From Nocardia nova SH22a (GTDB lineage: Bacteria > Actinomycetota > Actinomycetes > Mycobacteriales > Mycobacteriaceae), in assembly GCF_000523235.1 (NCBI RefSeq), contig NZ_CP006850.1:3844001-3908000 (forward strand): DNA of 64,000 bases. Reading direction: 5' to 3'. The position numbers and the translations under genes were made by a program. Positions within the stretch are counted from its first letter, which is position 1. Each line of letters opens with the position of its first letter. The notes beneath the pieces were generated by a model that saw only the letters and a program-made list of their open reading frames with translations, was not told the DNA's origin and ran no database searches. Positions 42,953 through 53,192 of this stretch are shown one piece after another.

Positions 42953-44923
42953 ATGACCGAGGTCGGATCGAATCTTCTTCTGCCGGCGCGAGACTGCCCT
43001 TTCGTGAATCGGGAGGTGCTGCTGCAGAAGGTTACCGAACAGGTGTTGTCGGTCGACGGGGGCAATCACACGATCCACGTCGGCGGGCCCGCCGGATGCG
43101 GTAAGACCGCGTTCGGCATCGAGGTCGTCCACCGGTTGCGCGGCTACTTCGCGGACGGGGATCTGTTCTTCAGCTTCGCCGAACAACCGGACAGCGTGGC
43201 GGAGGTCCTGCGGGAAGCGTTGCTGGAGTTGGGGATACCGAACGGCGACATTCCCGATCACCCGAACGCACGTCAGTCGCTCTACCGGAAGCTCACCGAG
43301 GGACGCTCGCTGGTCGTGTTCCTGGACGGGGTGGTGTCGGCCAAACAGATCCGGGCGCTGCAACCGGGACCGGGGGCATCGCTGGTCCTGGTGACGGAGG
43401 CGCGTCCGATCGACGGCGCGGCCGAGAACGTGTTCGTCGTCGATCTTCTCGACGCTGCCGCAGCACTGCAGATGCTGACCGGCGTCGTCGGCGCGGAACG
43501 AATCGCGGCCGAACCGGACAGCGCGGCGGAACTCGTCGCGCTGTGTGAGGGACTGCCGATGGCCCTGAGCGTGGTGGGCGCGACGGTGCGCCGGGCGGCG
43601 CGTCGCACCCCGAACCCGCTGGCGGAGACCGTGGTTCGGCTCCGGGACGAGCGTCGGCGTGGCGCGATCCTGTCCAGCGATGTGGTGTTCGGCGCGACCT
43701 ACCGGATGCTGTCGGAACCGGCCCGCGCCTGCTACCGGGGGCTGAGCCTGCGCACCCACGGCGGTCTGGTGAGCGCGGCGGCACTGTCGGCGGCGCTGGA
43801 CATCCCGGAATTCGCGGTGGAGGAGGCGCTGATCGAATTATCCGAGTACTATCTCCTTCCGCACAGCGACGACGGTGTGTACGCCGTGCGAGAGCTGGTC
43901 CGCTGGCATTCTCGCGATGTGGACGACCGGCCCGACGACGCCCGGAGAATCGAGGAGGAGCGATTGCGCGGGTTCTACGGGGAGAAAATGCTGTCGGCGG
44001 ACCTGCAGCTGGCGCCCGCGCGGCCCTGGCGCGATCTGTTGTTTCCCGATATCGGCGGCTGCCGCGATCCGTTCGGCAGCGCCGACGAGGCGCGAGCGTG
44101 GCTGCGCCGGGAACGGATCGGCATTCGCGCGGCGATCGAGCATGCCTACGACGAGGGCCAGTGGGAATTCGTGTGGCGCTCCTGCGTCCTGCTGTGGGCA
44201 TTCTACGAAAAGGAGAAGTATCTCGATGATCTGAAGGCGGTGCACCGGATCGGAATCATCGCCGCGCGGGAAAGCGGGAACCCGGGCGCCGAGAGCGTGC
44301 TGCACTTGCAGCTGGGCTTCGCGCACTACTGGCTGTGCGAATTCGACGCCGCCGTCACCGAATTCACGGCCGCGGTCGAATGCGCCGACCAGGTGCAACT
44401 GGAAGCCAGCGCGGTCGAGGGGCAGGGACTGGCCCTGCTGGCCCGGCTCTCGATACCCGAAGCCGTGGCCGCATTCCGGTACAACGAGAAGCTGGCCCGC
44501 CGGATCGATGATCCACGCCGCATCGCACTGGCGATCTTCCACCGCGCCAAGGCCGAACCCGCCGAGACGGCACTGCCATTGCTGGACACGGCCGCTGCGG
44601 CGTTCGCCGCGCAGAAACAAGACGAGACCGAGAACCTGGCCAAGGTCGCCCATTGGCGTGGGCGAAAACTGATCGATGTGGGCAGCTACGACGATGCGGC
44701 CGGCGAACTGAATGCCGCGCACGAGGTGATGTCGGCGCGGCGCCGAACCTTCGATGTGGCGGAAATCCTCACGGCCATGGCCGAACTCGCGAACCGGCGC
44801 GGCGACCGTCCGCAGGCGCGCGCCCGGTACGAGCAAGCCCTAGCCGTCTACACCGAGCTGAGCTTCGCCGAACCCGCTCGGCGAGTGCGAACCGCGCTGC
44901 GACAGCTCGATCAGTCCTCGTAA
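42953..44923 (+). CDS. NB-ARC-type ATPase with TPR repeats (STAND regulator-like)
   Basis: 656 residues. P-loop GGPAGCGKTAFG is at about 44-55, Walker B-like LVVFLDGV, and a GLPMAL motif (LCEGLPMALSVVGATV) is typical of NB-ARC proteins. A winged-helix part (ACYRGLSLRTHGGLVSAAALSAAL) and C-terminal TPR-like helices follow. There is no DNA-binding domain at the N-terminus, unlike AfsR/SARP proteins. Probably a STAND switch whose input is the TPR part. It overlaps the convergent downstream gene by 13 bp. Function unknown. Confidence 0.8.
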   Translation: MTEVGSNLLLPARDCPFVNREVLLQKVTEQVLSVDGGNHTIHVGGPAGCGKTAFGIEVVHRLRGYFADGDLFFSFAEQPDSVAEVLREALLELGIPNGDIPDHPNARQSLYRKLTEGRSLVVFLDGVVSAKQIRALQPGPGASLVLVTEARPIDGAAENVFVVDLLDAAAALQMLTGVVGAERIAAEPDSAAELVALCEGLPMALSVVGATVRRAARRTPNPLAETVVRLRDERRRGAILSSDVVFGATYRMLSEPARACYRGLSLRTHGGLVSAAALSAALDIPEFAVEEALIELSEYYLLPHSDDGVYAVRELVRWHSRDVDDRPDDARRIEEERLRGFYGEKMLSADLQLAPARPWRDLLFPDIGGCRDPFGSADEARAWLRRERIGIRAAIEHAYDEGQWEFVWRSCVLLWAFYEKEKYLDDLKAVHRIGIIAARESGNPGAESVLHLQLGFAHYWLCEFDAAVTEFTAAVECADQVQLEASAVEGQGLALLARLSIPEAVAAFRYNEKLARRIDDPRRIALAIFHRAKAEPAETALPLLDTAAAAFAAQKQDETENLAKVAHWRGRKLIDVGSYDDAAGELNAAHEVMSARRRTFDVAEILTAMAELANRRGDRPQARARYEQALAVYTELSFAEPARRVRTALRQLDQSS

Positions 44924-46194
44924 TCGATTCCGGTCACCTCGGCGACGACCTGTCGACGCGAACCACCACATTCGATAATCCAGTTACCCGCAAGCGAATT
45001 CCAGTCCGAGCCGCCGACGACCGTGGTCCGACAGACGACCGAGACGAACAGGCGGCAGGCCTGCGGATGCCCGCGGACCAGCAGCCGCCTGCTTCGATCC
45101 CCGATCAGCCAGTTGCCTGTCGCGCTGGGCGCCCCGGCCACCGCGCAGCCGGGAAGCTGCGACAGCGAGTCCTCGATCCATGCCGAGGTGTCCGAGCCGG
45201 GCACACCGATGAGGACGTCGGCCAGTTCGAGCCACCGCCGCAACGGATCGTCCACCCCGACCGCGAGGTGAGCACCGCGCACACCGTCGTGACGACCGTG
45301 CAGGCGCTCCGCGGGGTATCGGGTGACATTCACCACCCGATCCGAAACCGACTGCGCGACAACGAGATGCGACGTAGGTCCGGGAAGAGGGGCGGGAGGC
45401 AGGGGGAGTGCGCTGATCAGTGCGGGGCCGGGCGGTTCGGGTAGCTCCATCGCCCGGTACATGGTGGCGCGAAGAATCTCCGCACTCGTGTCGGGGACCG
45501 AGGTCGTCGCCGCCGTGATCGCGGCGAAGCGGTTCGGGTCGTGGTCGGACAGGGCCTGGCGCACCTGTGCCTCGAGATCTCCGGTCCGGTCCAGTTCGGG
45601 AGCGTGCCGAAGGAGTTGTGCCACCGGCGAATCGGGGGCGACGGTGTGGTGCGGTGCCGTGGCGAGCAGCAGCGGGTGCCCGAGGGCAGTCGAGTAGAAG
45701 GGGACCGAGCCGCCGTCTCCGATGGTCAGATCCGCCGCGACGAGCGCTGCCCGCCACGCGTCCTCGTCGCGGGGAAGATGAACACCGGCGCGGACGGCCG
45801 CGGACGAATATTCGCGGAATTGCCAGCCGGAATGTTCTGCCGCGATATTGGGATGGGGAGCGACGACTATCCGGAATTCGTCCGACGGAAGAATTTCGGC
45901 CAGACGCAACGGAAAATCGGGTGCCGTGGCGAGTAATGAGTTCGGACCCCAGGTGGAAGAAATGACCAGCAATTTCTGCCCGGACGACAATCCGAACGCT
46001 CTCCGATACGACGCCCGCAACGGGCGGCTCGCGCGCAGCCGGTCGAAGCAGATATCGCCCGCGATCACGACCCGCGAGACTGCTTCCGGGCACGCGGCGA
46101 GCAGTCGATCTCGTTGTTCGTTGTGGGACAGGACGATTACGGCGGGAACGACCCGACCATCATGAACGATCCAGTCCGAGGACAACCCGAACAC
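44911..46194 (-). CDS. CDP-glycerol glycerophosphotransferase-like protein, downstream part (phase-variable gene)
   Basis: This frame begins at the end of the heptamer repeat ([27 protein letters not shown]) and runs 427 residues. It carries the transferase-like motifs [20 protein letters not shown] and [21 protein letters not shown], seen in glycerophosphotransferase-type and similar GT-B proteins (an actinomycete family sometimes mislabelled translation initiation factor 2). The N-terminal half is encoded by the next entry in another frame. The true start is therefore upstream of the repeat, and with 15 repeats the full protein is not made. The last 130 residues are a separate domain I do not recognise. 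Confidence 0.7.
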   Translation of the reverse strand: MFGLSSDWIVHDGRVVPAVIVLSHNEQRDRLLAACPEAVSRVVIAGDICFDRLRASRPLRASYRRAFGLSSGQKLLVISSTWGPNSLLATAPDFPLRLAEILPSDEFRIVVAPHPNIAAEHSGWQFREYSSAAVRAGVHLPRDEDAWRAALVAADLTIGDGGSVPFYSTALGHPLLLATAPHHTVAPDSPVAQLLRHAPELDRTGDLEAQVRQALSDHDPNRFAAITAATTSVPDTSAEILRATMYRAMELPEPPGPALISALPLPPAPLPGPTSHLVVAQSVSDRVVNVTRYPAERLHGRHDGVRGAHLAVGVDDPLRRWLELADVLIGVPGSDTSAWIEDSLSQLPGCAVAGAPSATGNWLIGDRSRRLLVRGHPQACRLFVSVVCRTTVVGGSDWNSLAGNWIIECGGSRRQVVAEVTGIDYED

Positions 46195-46673
46195 CGGCTC
46201 CCGGCTCCCGGCTCCCGGCTCCCGGCTCCCGGCTCCCGGCTCCCGGCTCCCGGCTCCCGGCTCCCGGCTCCCGGCTCCCGGCTCCCGGCTCCCGGCTCCC
46301 GGCTCAAGTACTTATTGTATCCCATTCCGTGGGGCATGATTATCAATGGAGCGTCGATCTCGTGGAGGTTTCCGCCGTAACTGGCGGAAATGGCCAGATC
46401 GAATGTGGAGGATATCGCTTCACGCCATGAAATCGTTTTGACGTCGCGAGCTTTCAAATAGTCGGCAGTGCCGTGATCGAATGCCGAGGAGCCGGGCCCG
46501 GAGAATACGATTCGAATTCGCGGATCGGTGGCGATGAGCGGCAGCGCGTCGAACAGGCGAGTGGCCGCTGTCACGTTGTGCACCACCGCCAGCGCGGTGC
46601 GCTCCGTCCGATACGTGGGCCAGCGCCGGTCACGGGCGAACGGCAGTCCGGCTGATCGGATATCTGTCGACAC
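46137..46673 (-). CDS. CDP-glycerol glycerophosphotransferase-like protein, upstream part (phase-variable gene)
   Basis: N-terminal part of the same gene. [26 protein letters not shown] ... [11 protein letters not shown] ... [32 protein letters not shown] leads into five SREPGAG heptapeptides encoded by the repeat, then frameshifted [11 protein letters not shown] and a stop at 46137. GTG 46673 is the first plausible start after the upstream flavodoxin gene, but it has no clear ribosome site. In this allele the product is truncated at about 178 residues. Confidence 0.65.
   Translation of the reverse strand: MSTDIRSAGLPFARDRRWPTYRTERTALAVVHNVTAATRLFDALPLIATDPRIRIVFSGPGSSAFDHGTADYLKARDVKTISWREAISSTFDLAISASYGGNLHEIDAPLIIMPHGMGYNKYLSREPGAGSREPGAGSREPGAGSREPGAGSREPGAGSRCSGCPRTGSFMMVGSFPP
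46196..46305. repeat. Heptanucleotide tandem repeat, (GGCTCCC)15.7, probable phase-variation switch
   Basis: Fifteen perfect copies of GGCTCCC (46196-46300) plus GGCTC. The unit is not a multiple of three and the repeat has no stop in any frame; on the minus strand it always reads SREPGAG. Upstream coding frame has codon first bases at coordinates equal to 2 modulo 3, downstream frame at 0 modulo 3. Adding one unit (16) or losing two (13) joins them; 14 or 15 do not. Confidence 0.92.
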
Positions 46674-46734
46674 GCTGAGGATGGTATCGACCGGGCGTGG
46701 AAGTGCCCGCCCTCGTCCCCTTACCGAGTCGGGT

Positions 46735-47247
46735 TCAGTGCGGCTGCTTGCTGAGTTGGGCGGCGATCCCGGATGCCCAGTCGGTGATGTGCCCGCGGTC
46801 GCGGAAGTCTCCGGCGTGTGTTTTCGCCATCGACGAGGCGAGAAGGCCCTTGGCGCCCGGTTCGAGTCTGCCGCCGAAGACGGTGCAGGAGCGGGCATTC
46901 AGGCGGTCGGCGGTCTTCTGGATCGCGGTCGCGCCGGGCACTTTCGCGGGCTGGGTCTGGTCCAGGGAATCGTCGAGTGGTCCACTGCCGAACAGCCAGA
47001 CGGGCCGTTCCCGGAGCCGATCGGCGAATCTGCGGGTGAACCGGCGCGCGTGGCGGTGCAGGCGACCCGCGTACAGCGCGCTGCCGATCACGACGGCGCT
47101 GTAGTCGTCGAGTGAGCGCACCGTGTTCGCTGCGCGGACCTGGACCGTGAGTCCGGATTCGCTCAGGATGTCACCGATCCATTGCGCGATTTCGGCGGTG
47201 CCTCCCCGGGTGGATCCGTAGGCGACCAAGACCGTGTCCTGTGTCAT
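46735..47247 (-). CDS. Flavodoxin-domain protein (protoporphyrinogen-oxidase HemG-like)
   Basis: 170 residues. VLVAYGSTRGGTAEIAQWIGDIL is the FMN-phosphate loop; AVVIGSALYAGRLHRHARRF and VWLFGSGPLDDS follow the HemG/flavodoxin-5 layout. Redox role with FMN; a similar protein lies in some actinomycete dormancy regions. A DosR-like box is 65-78 bp upstream of the start codon. Confidence 0.82.
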   Translation of the reverse strand: MTQDTVLVAYGSTRGGTAEIAQWIGDILSESGLTVQVRAANTVRSLDDYSAVVIGSALYAGRLHRHARRFTRRFADRLRERPVWLFGSGPLDDSLDQTQPAKVPGATAIQKTADRLNARSCTVFGGRLEPGAKGLLASSMAKTHAGDFRDRGHITDWASGIAAQLSKQPH

Positions 47248-47311
47248 CGTGGACTCCCTTCCACATGCGGTTTCATAGTTCGATCGTCACCGAGTCCGGG
47301 AGGCTGTGCCA

Positions 47312-47325
47312 GGGACCAAAGCCCT
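47312..47325 (-). promoter_or_regulatory. DosR-like box upstream of the flavodoxin gene
   Basis: GGGACCAAAGCCCT, GGGAC-N4-GCCC match, 65 bp from the start codon. Confidence 0.5.
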
Positions 47326-47384
47326 GTCCGTGCGATGCGCCTGTCACCGCGTGGTGGACGCCGACGGTCACCGTCGAAGCGTGC

Positions 47385-49148
<1,764 letters not shown>

Positions 49149-49282
49149 TCACCCTGATCCAAAGATTACCGCCGCGGCACCGTCTGTGGCAGATGCCCGG
49201 TGACAGCACGGCAAATCGCGGCTTGGTCCGCCATCGGCCCGTCGCATCGACGGTGGACAGCCCGCGGGCGCCGTGCGCGCGT

Positions 49283-50761
49283 TCAGGACAGAGTGCGCCA
49301 GACTCCGAGTGCGCGCTCGACGGTGTCGGCCAGGGGCCCGGTCGTATCCAGCACCGTGGCCGACGGCCACGCCTCGGCATCCCGTGCCATTTCCTCGGCG
49401 ATCGCGGGCGAGGCTTCCGACTCCGAATCGCGTCGGTCGGATATGCGTTGCGCTGCCACGAGTTGCGGTGCGGCACAGCGGATCTCGATCAGTTCCGCGC
49501 GGAGATCGGCTGCGAGGGCGGCTGCTCGCTCGCGATGGGAAGCGGCCGTCCAGCTGGCGTCCAGGACGACCGATCGGCCGTGGGCGAGATGAGTGCGTGC
49601 CTGGGCGAGCAGTTCGTCGTAGACGCGCGATTTCGCCGCGGGGCTGTAGCCCTCGGCGCCGTAGTGGCCGGTCCCCGCCGACACGAGTCCGCCGCTGCGC
49701 AATCGGGTCCGGACATGATCACTGGACAGGACGACGGCGTCGGTGGCCCGGCCGACGTGGTCCGCGATCGTGGATTTACCGGTGCCGGGCAGGCCGCCGA
49801 GAAGCGCGAGCCGGACCGCGCCGGTCTGCAGATGCGCGAGGGCGATATCCAGATGGCGGCGGACGTGATCGGCGGCGTCCCCATCACCCTGGCGATGGCG
49901 GATGCAGTTGACTTTCGCGCGCACGAGGGCCCGGTAGGCGGTGTAGTGGTGGCGCAGGGACGGCGGGGCGGGATCGCGCGCGGCGATCGCGTAGTCGGCG
50001 ACGAAGCTCTCCGCGAGTTCGGGATGGCCGAGGAATTCGAGATCCATTGCCAGGAAAGCGATGTCGTCGACGCGGTCGATGTGTCTGAGCGAGTCGTCGA
50101 AGTCGAGACAGTCGAGTATCCGGAACCCGTCGGCGAGCACGAAGATGTCGTCGGCGCGGAGGTCGCCGTGGCCGTCGATGATGCGGTGCTCGGCGATGCG
50201 GTCGTCGAACAGCGGCACGCGACGATCGAGATAGCGCATCGCCAGTTCGCCGATGCGCCTGACAACGGACGCGGACGCCGGGGGCTCGGTGACGCCGTCC
50301 AGCAGCGACCACCAGCGCGCCCGCAACGCGTCCATCGTGCCGTCGCGGTCGATCGAGAGGCCCCTGTCCGCGCTGTCGTGGAAGCGGGCCAGCTTTTGCG
50401 CGAGTCCGCCCAGCGTGCTGCGGGCGGTGTCGGACCGTTCCAGGAGCCGGGACAGACGATGCGCGTCGGGCAGTCTGCGCATGACGACGACGGGCTCACC
50501 GTCATCGCCCTCGGATTCGACGAGGTGTCCGAGACCGAGGTAGATGTCGGGCGCCAGCCGCCGATTCAACCGGATCTCTCGTGCGCACGCCTGCTCGCGC
50601 TCGGCGCGACCACCGAAATCGAGGAAGTCGGTGACGATCGGTTTCTTGGTCTTGTAGGCGCGATCGCCGTACAGAACGACGACGCCGCTGTGGGTTTCGT
50701 GGAGCGCCGCGAAGGGCTCGCCGGGCGGCGGGGCTCCCGCGGGGTGATTCGGGTCGGTCAT
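49283..50761 (-). CDS. Fused aminoglycoside-phosphotransferase-like and P-loop kinase, Rv2004c-like
   Basis: 492 residues. N-terminal APH-like kinase (VVVMRRLPDAHRLSRLL; catalytic-loop HGDLRADDIFVL, about 210-221) joined to an AAA/zeta-like P-loop domain (LLGGLPGTGKSTIADHVG, about 340-357). This fusion is the architecture of Rv2004c, a DosR-regulon member in M. tuberculosis. Substrate unknown; predicted to phosphorylate a small molecule. Overlaps the upstream DUF2267 gene by 4 bp. Confidence 0.85.
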   Translation of the reverse strand: MTDPNHPAGAPPPGEPFAALHETHSGVVVLYGDRAYKTKKPIVTDFLDFGGRAEREQACAREIRLNRRLAPDIYLGLGHLVESEGDDGEPVVVMRRLPDAHRLSRLLERSDTARSTLGGLAQKLARFHDSADRGLSIDRDGTMDALRARWWSLLDGVTEPPASASVVRRIGELAMRYLDRRVPLFDDRIAEHRIIDGHGDLRADDIFVLADGFRILDCLDFDDSLRHIDRVDDIAFLAMDLEFLGHPELAESFVADYAIAARDPAPPSLRHHYTAYRALVRAKVNCIRHRQGDGDAADHVRRHLDIALAHLQTGAVRLALLGGLPGTGKSTIADHVGRATDAVVLSSDHVRTRLRSGGLVSAGTGHYGAEGYSPAAKSRVYDELLAQARTHLAHGRSVVLDASWTAASHRERAAALAADLRAELIEIRCAAPQLVAAQRISDRRDSESEASPAIAEEMARDAEAWPSATVLDTTGPLADTVERALGVWRTLS

Positions 50762-51235
50762 CGGATTCCCAGGGTCCCCGCATGCGACGCGGTGCTGCCG
50801 AGTCGGCTGCCCAGCAGGATCGCACGCAGCGGGCCGGGCACCACGGCCAGGACGTGATCGAGATGTCCCGGGGAGAACATCGCCGCCAATGCCGTGGTCA
50901 CCGCGCCGATCAACGCGACGGCCTCATCGCTGGACACCCCCGATTCCGCGGCGAACTGCTCGATGAACGTGCCGGTGTCGTGGCGCACCGGCACGTGCGC
51001 GGGGATCCAGCCCCCGTAGTAGACGCCGCGCAGCAATTCGGGCAACTGGGCGCCGAAATGGGCGGCGACCTCGACGTCGAGGCGATCGCGCACGGTGTGC
51101 AACCATGCCCGCAGGACGCGGTGGGTGAAGGTGCGGTCGTCGGTGCCCAGCTGGTCGGCCACGGCGCGCAGCCAGGCGTGCGCGGTCTCGACGGCGGGGG
51201 CGATCGGATCATCGTGGTGGCTCATCGGATGCGGC
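50758..51235 (-). CDS. DUF2267 protein
   Basis: About 158 residues from ATG 51235. HAWLRAVADQLGTDDRTFTHRVLRAWLHTVRDRLDVEVAAHFGAQLPELLRGVYYGGW is the DUF2267 pattern, an all-helical domain of unknown function common beside stress genes. Co-transcribed with the Rv2004c-like kinase (4-bp overlap). Two DosR-like boxes are about 80-116 bp upstream. Confidence 0.8.
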
Positions 51236-51314
51236 TTTCGGGACGGGGACGAGTGTGCGGGACGCACGCGGACCGTTCATCCTCGAGGATCCGCTCACCA
51301 TCGTGGGACGGCCA

Positions 51315-51351
51315 GGGACGATGGTCACGGCAGTTCGAGGCCGAAGGCCCT
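51315..51351 (-). promoter_or_regulatory. Pair of DosR-like boxes upstream of DUF2267
   Basis: GGGACGATGGTCAC (51315-51328) and AGGCCGAAGGCCCT (51338-51351), starts 23 bp apart. Each deviates at one or two core positions, but together they repeat the paired arrangement. Confidence 0.45.
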
Positions 51352-51404
51352 CGCGGAGCGAAAAGAGTTGCCACGTCCGCACATCCGGCGGTCACCCGGG
51401 TGGT

Positions 51405-51875
51405 TCAGCCGGTGACCTCGGCCGATGCCTGCTCCGAGGTGCCGACGAGACGCACGCCGGTGACGATGGTCGGTTCGATCTCCACGACGGTGTCCATCGC
51501 CGCATCGGCCCACGGATGGAGGAGCCGTTCGTATCGCGCGATGCGCTCGGGATCGGTGATGGTGGTGGCGAAACCGGTGACCACGACGGACCAGCCGGTG
51601 TGCTCCGTCGGGTCGATGTGGTCGGCTTCGTAGGCGACGACCACTTGCTGCTCGGCCCGTACCGACGTCGTCAGGCGTGAGGTGAGCCGGGTCCTGATGA
51701 CGATGCGGCCGTCGTCCTCGACGAGGTGGTTCACCGGCCGGATCGCGGGCAGCGCGTCACGGGTGAAAACGACCCGCCCGTAGTCGGCCCCGGCGAGCAG
51801 TCGGATCGCCTCCTCGCGATCCAGCGCGACCACCGAGCGGGCATGGCCGTCGGCTGCGAGTTCAGGCGAGGTCAC
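51405..51875 (-). CDS. Pyridoxamine 5'-phosphate oxidase-like protein
   Basis: 156 residues from GTG 51875 (GAGGGTG, 7 bp). [46 protein letters not shown] is the Pyridox_ox_2 pattern (split barrel binding FMN, F420 or haem). Close relatives, for example Rv3129 and Rv2991 types, cluster with dormancy genes. Biochemical role unknown. A strong DosR-like box lies 73-86 bp upstream. Confidence 0.85.
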   Translation of the reverse strand: MTSPELAADGHARSVVALDREEAIRLLAGADYGRVVFTRDALPAIRPVNHLVEDDGRIVIRTRLTSRLTTSVRAEQQVVVAYEADHIDPTEHTGWSVVVTGFATTITDPERIARYERLLHPWADAAMDTVVEIEPTIVTGVRLVGTSEQASAEVTG

Positions 51876-52242
51876 GGTAGAGCACCCTCTCGAATAGCTG
51901 GAGTATTCGCTTCTTTCATCGCAGCACCGCTCGATCCGGAGCGGGTAGGGCCGAAGGTCCTGCCGGAGCACGGATTCTGCCTTGCCGCCGCGATGTGACG
52001 AGCCTGGTGTCGGGGGTTCGATGGCGATCTCCTTTCGACCGTCGGCTCGCACAGCCTCACATGTACGCATTCGTCGCCGGGCGGCCGCTCGAGCGAACTA
52101 CATTGGGGCGCGCGGACTTCTGCATGCGGTTGATAAGCGTATGTTTTTCTGCGGGGTCATAGATGTTGCCCGTTGTCGCGTGGTTGAAACACCGACATCC
52201 ACGCTATTGCCGGATATGAATGCTGTTTATTCGGACCTCGGA
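51876..52242. other. 367-bp intergenic region
   Basis: Between the PPOX start and the hibernation-factor stop. Contains the DosR-like box 51948-51961; from 52100 on the sequence is AT-richer than the surroundings. No gene or clear hairpin seen. Confidence 0.4.
51948..51961 (-). promoter_or_regulatory. DosR-like box upstream of the PPOX gene
   Basis: GGGCCGAAGGTCCT; on the minus strand AGGACCTTCGGCCC. One of the best matches in the window. Confidence 0.55.
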
Positions 52243-53082
52243 TCACCGTCGTGAGGTCATGAACGCGTAGTGCCCGTCGTAGCGGTGATATACCACGCAG
52301 CCGCGATCGAGAGCCGGGTCGCGATAGAACAGAAACGGCGACGCGCTCAATGCCAGCCGGTTCAATGCCTCGTCACGGTCGAGTTCCGGTACCGGACGCT
52401 CGGCGATCACCAGGGGCAGGCAACCGGGCGCGACGGCTCGCGGCCGCCCGGCGGTCCGGAGCAGTCGATAGTCGCCGTGCGCGGTGCGATGCAGGACGCT
52501 TTCGGCGCCCGTCCCCGATTCGATGAACAACCGAAATGAATAGTCCATCATCGACATTTCGCGGGCCGCCATATCGCAGGTCTGCGTGTCGAGGTGAAAG
52601 GTCTTGGTGCGCACCACCGTCCGCTCCCATGTCGGACGCAGGTAGAGCAGCGTTCCCGCCGGTCGGCAGGACGTTCCGTGCAGTGCCCGCCGACCGGCGA
52701 GGGCCCGCAGACGGACACGGACGCGTGACTGCAACAGGTCGACGGCTTCGCGGGCGCTCGCCCCGGCGGCCTGCACGCGAACAGGTCTCGTCGCGGTGAT
52801 ATTCGCCTGGGCGACAAAAGGGTTCGCGACCGCGGAATCGTAATGAGAAGCCAATCGGACCGATATCGACGAGACCGGAAGCAACGCGCCCTCCACGACA
52901 CGCCGGATTCGTTGTCGAGCGTATTCCCCGAACATGCTCGGGACGCCGCCGCCGAGGCGGATATCGACAGCGGGCATAGTTCCGGGGTGGGATTCGGTGT
53001 GGGTCCAAGGAATTTCGTCGGATGCACCGAGATGCGAGTTCTGTGAGTTTCGGCCGCTTCGTGCAATGGTCTCAGCGATCAT
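52243..53082 (-). CDS. Long ribosome hibernation promoting factor-like protein with doubled C-terminal domain
   Basis: 279 residues from ATG 53082 (GAAGGAG, 7 bp). Residues about 37-130 are S30AE/RaiA-like (VDIRLGGGVPSMFGEYARQRIRRVV). Two copies of the HPF C-terminal dimerisation domain follow: VVRTKTFHLDTQTCDMAAREMSMMDYSFRLFIE and ERPVPELDRDEALNRLALSASPFLFYRDP...CVVYHRYDGHYAFM. It should pair or silence ribosomes in stationary or hypoxic cells. A DosR-like box lies 51-64 bp upstream. Confidence 0.82.
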   Translation of the reverse strand: MIAETIARSGRNSQNSHLGASDEIPWTHTESHPGTMPAVDIRLGGGVPSMFGEYARQRIRRVVEGALLPVSSISVRLASHYDSAVANPFVAQANITATRPVRVQAAGASAREAVDLLQSRVRVRLRALAGRRALHGTSCRPAGTLLYLRPTWERTVVRTKTFHLDTQTCDMAAREMSMMDYSFRLFIESGTGAESVLHRTAHGDYRLLRTAGRPRAVAPGCLPLVIAERPVPELDRDEALNRLALSASPFLFYRDPALDRGCVVYHRYDGHYAFMTSRR

Positions 53083-53132
53083 GGTCACGCTCCTTCGCCA
53101 CGATTTCACACCGGGGAACACCGAGCGGGCCA

Positions 53133-53146
53133 GGGTCGAAGGTCCT
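53133..53146 (-). promoter_or_regulatory. DosR-like box upstream of the hibernation-factor gene
   Basis: GGGTCGAAGGTCCT; on the minus strand AGGACCTTCGACCC, a good GGAC-N4-GNCCC match, 51 bp from the start codon. Confidence 0.55.
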
Positions 53147-53192
53147 TCTTCCGGTGGTGTGGCGGCACGGCTCCGGCCGGGCACGGGGTGCG

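Noticed and set aside
46196..46305. CRISPR array or binding-site array
   Set aside because: The 7-bp units are contiguous with no spacers and lie within a coding sequence.
46114..46380. Plus-strand ORF encoding RLPAPGS repeats
   Set aside because: It is only the antisense reading of the heptamer repeat inside the minus-strand gene; it starts at TTG without a ribosome site.
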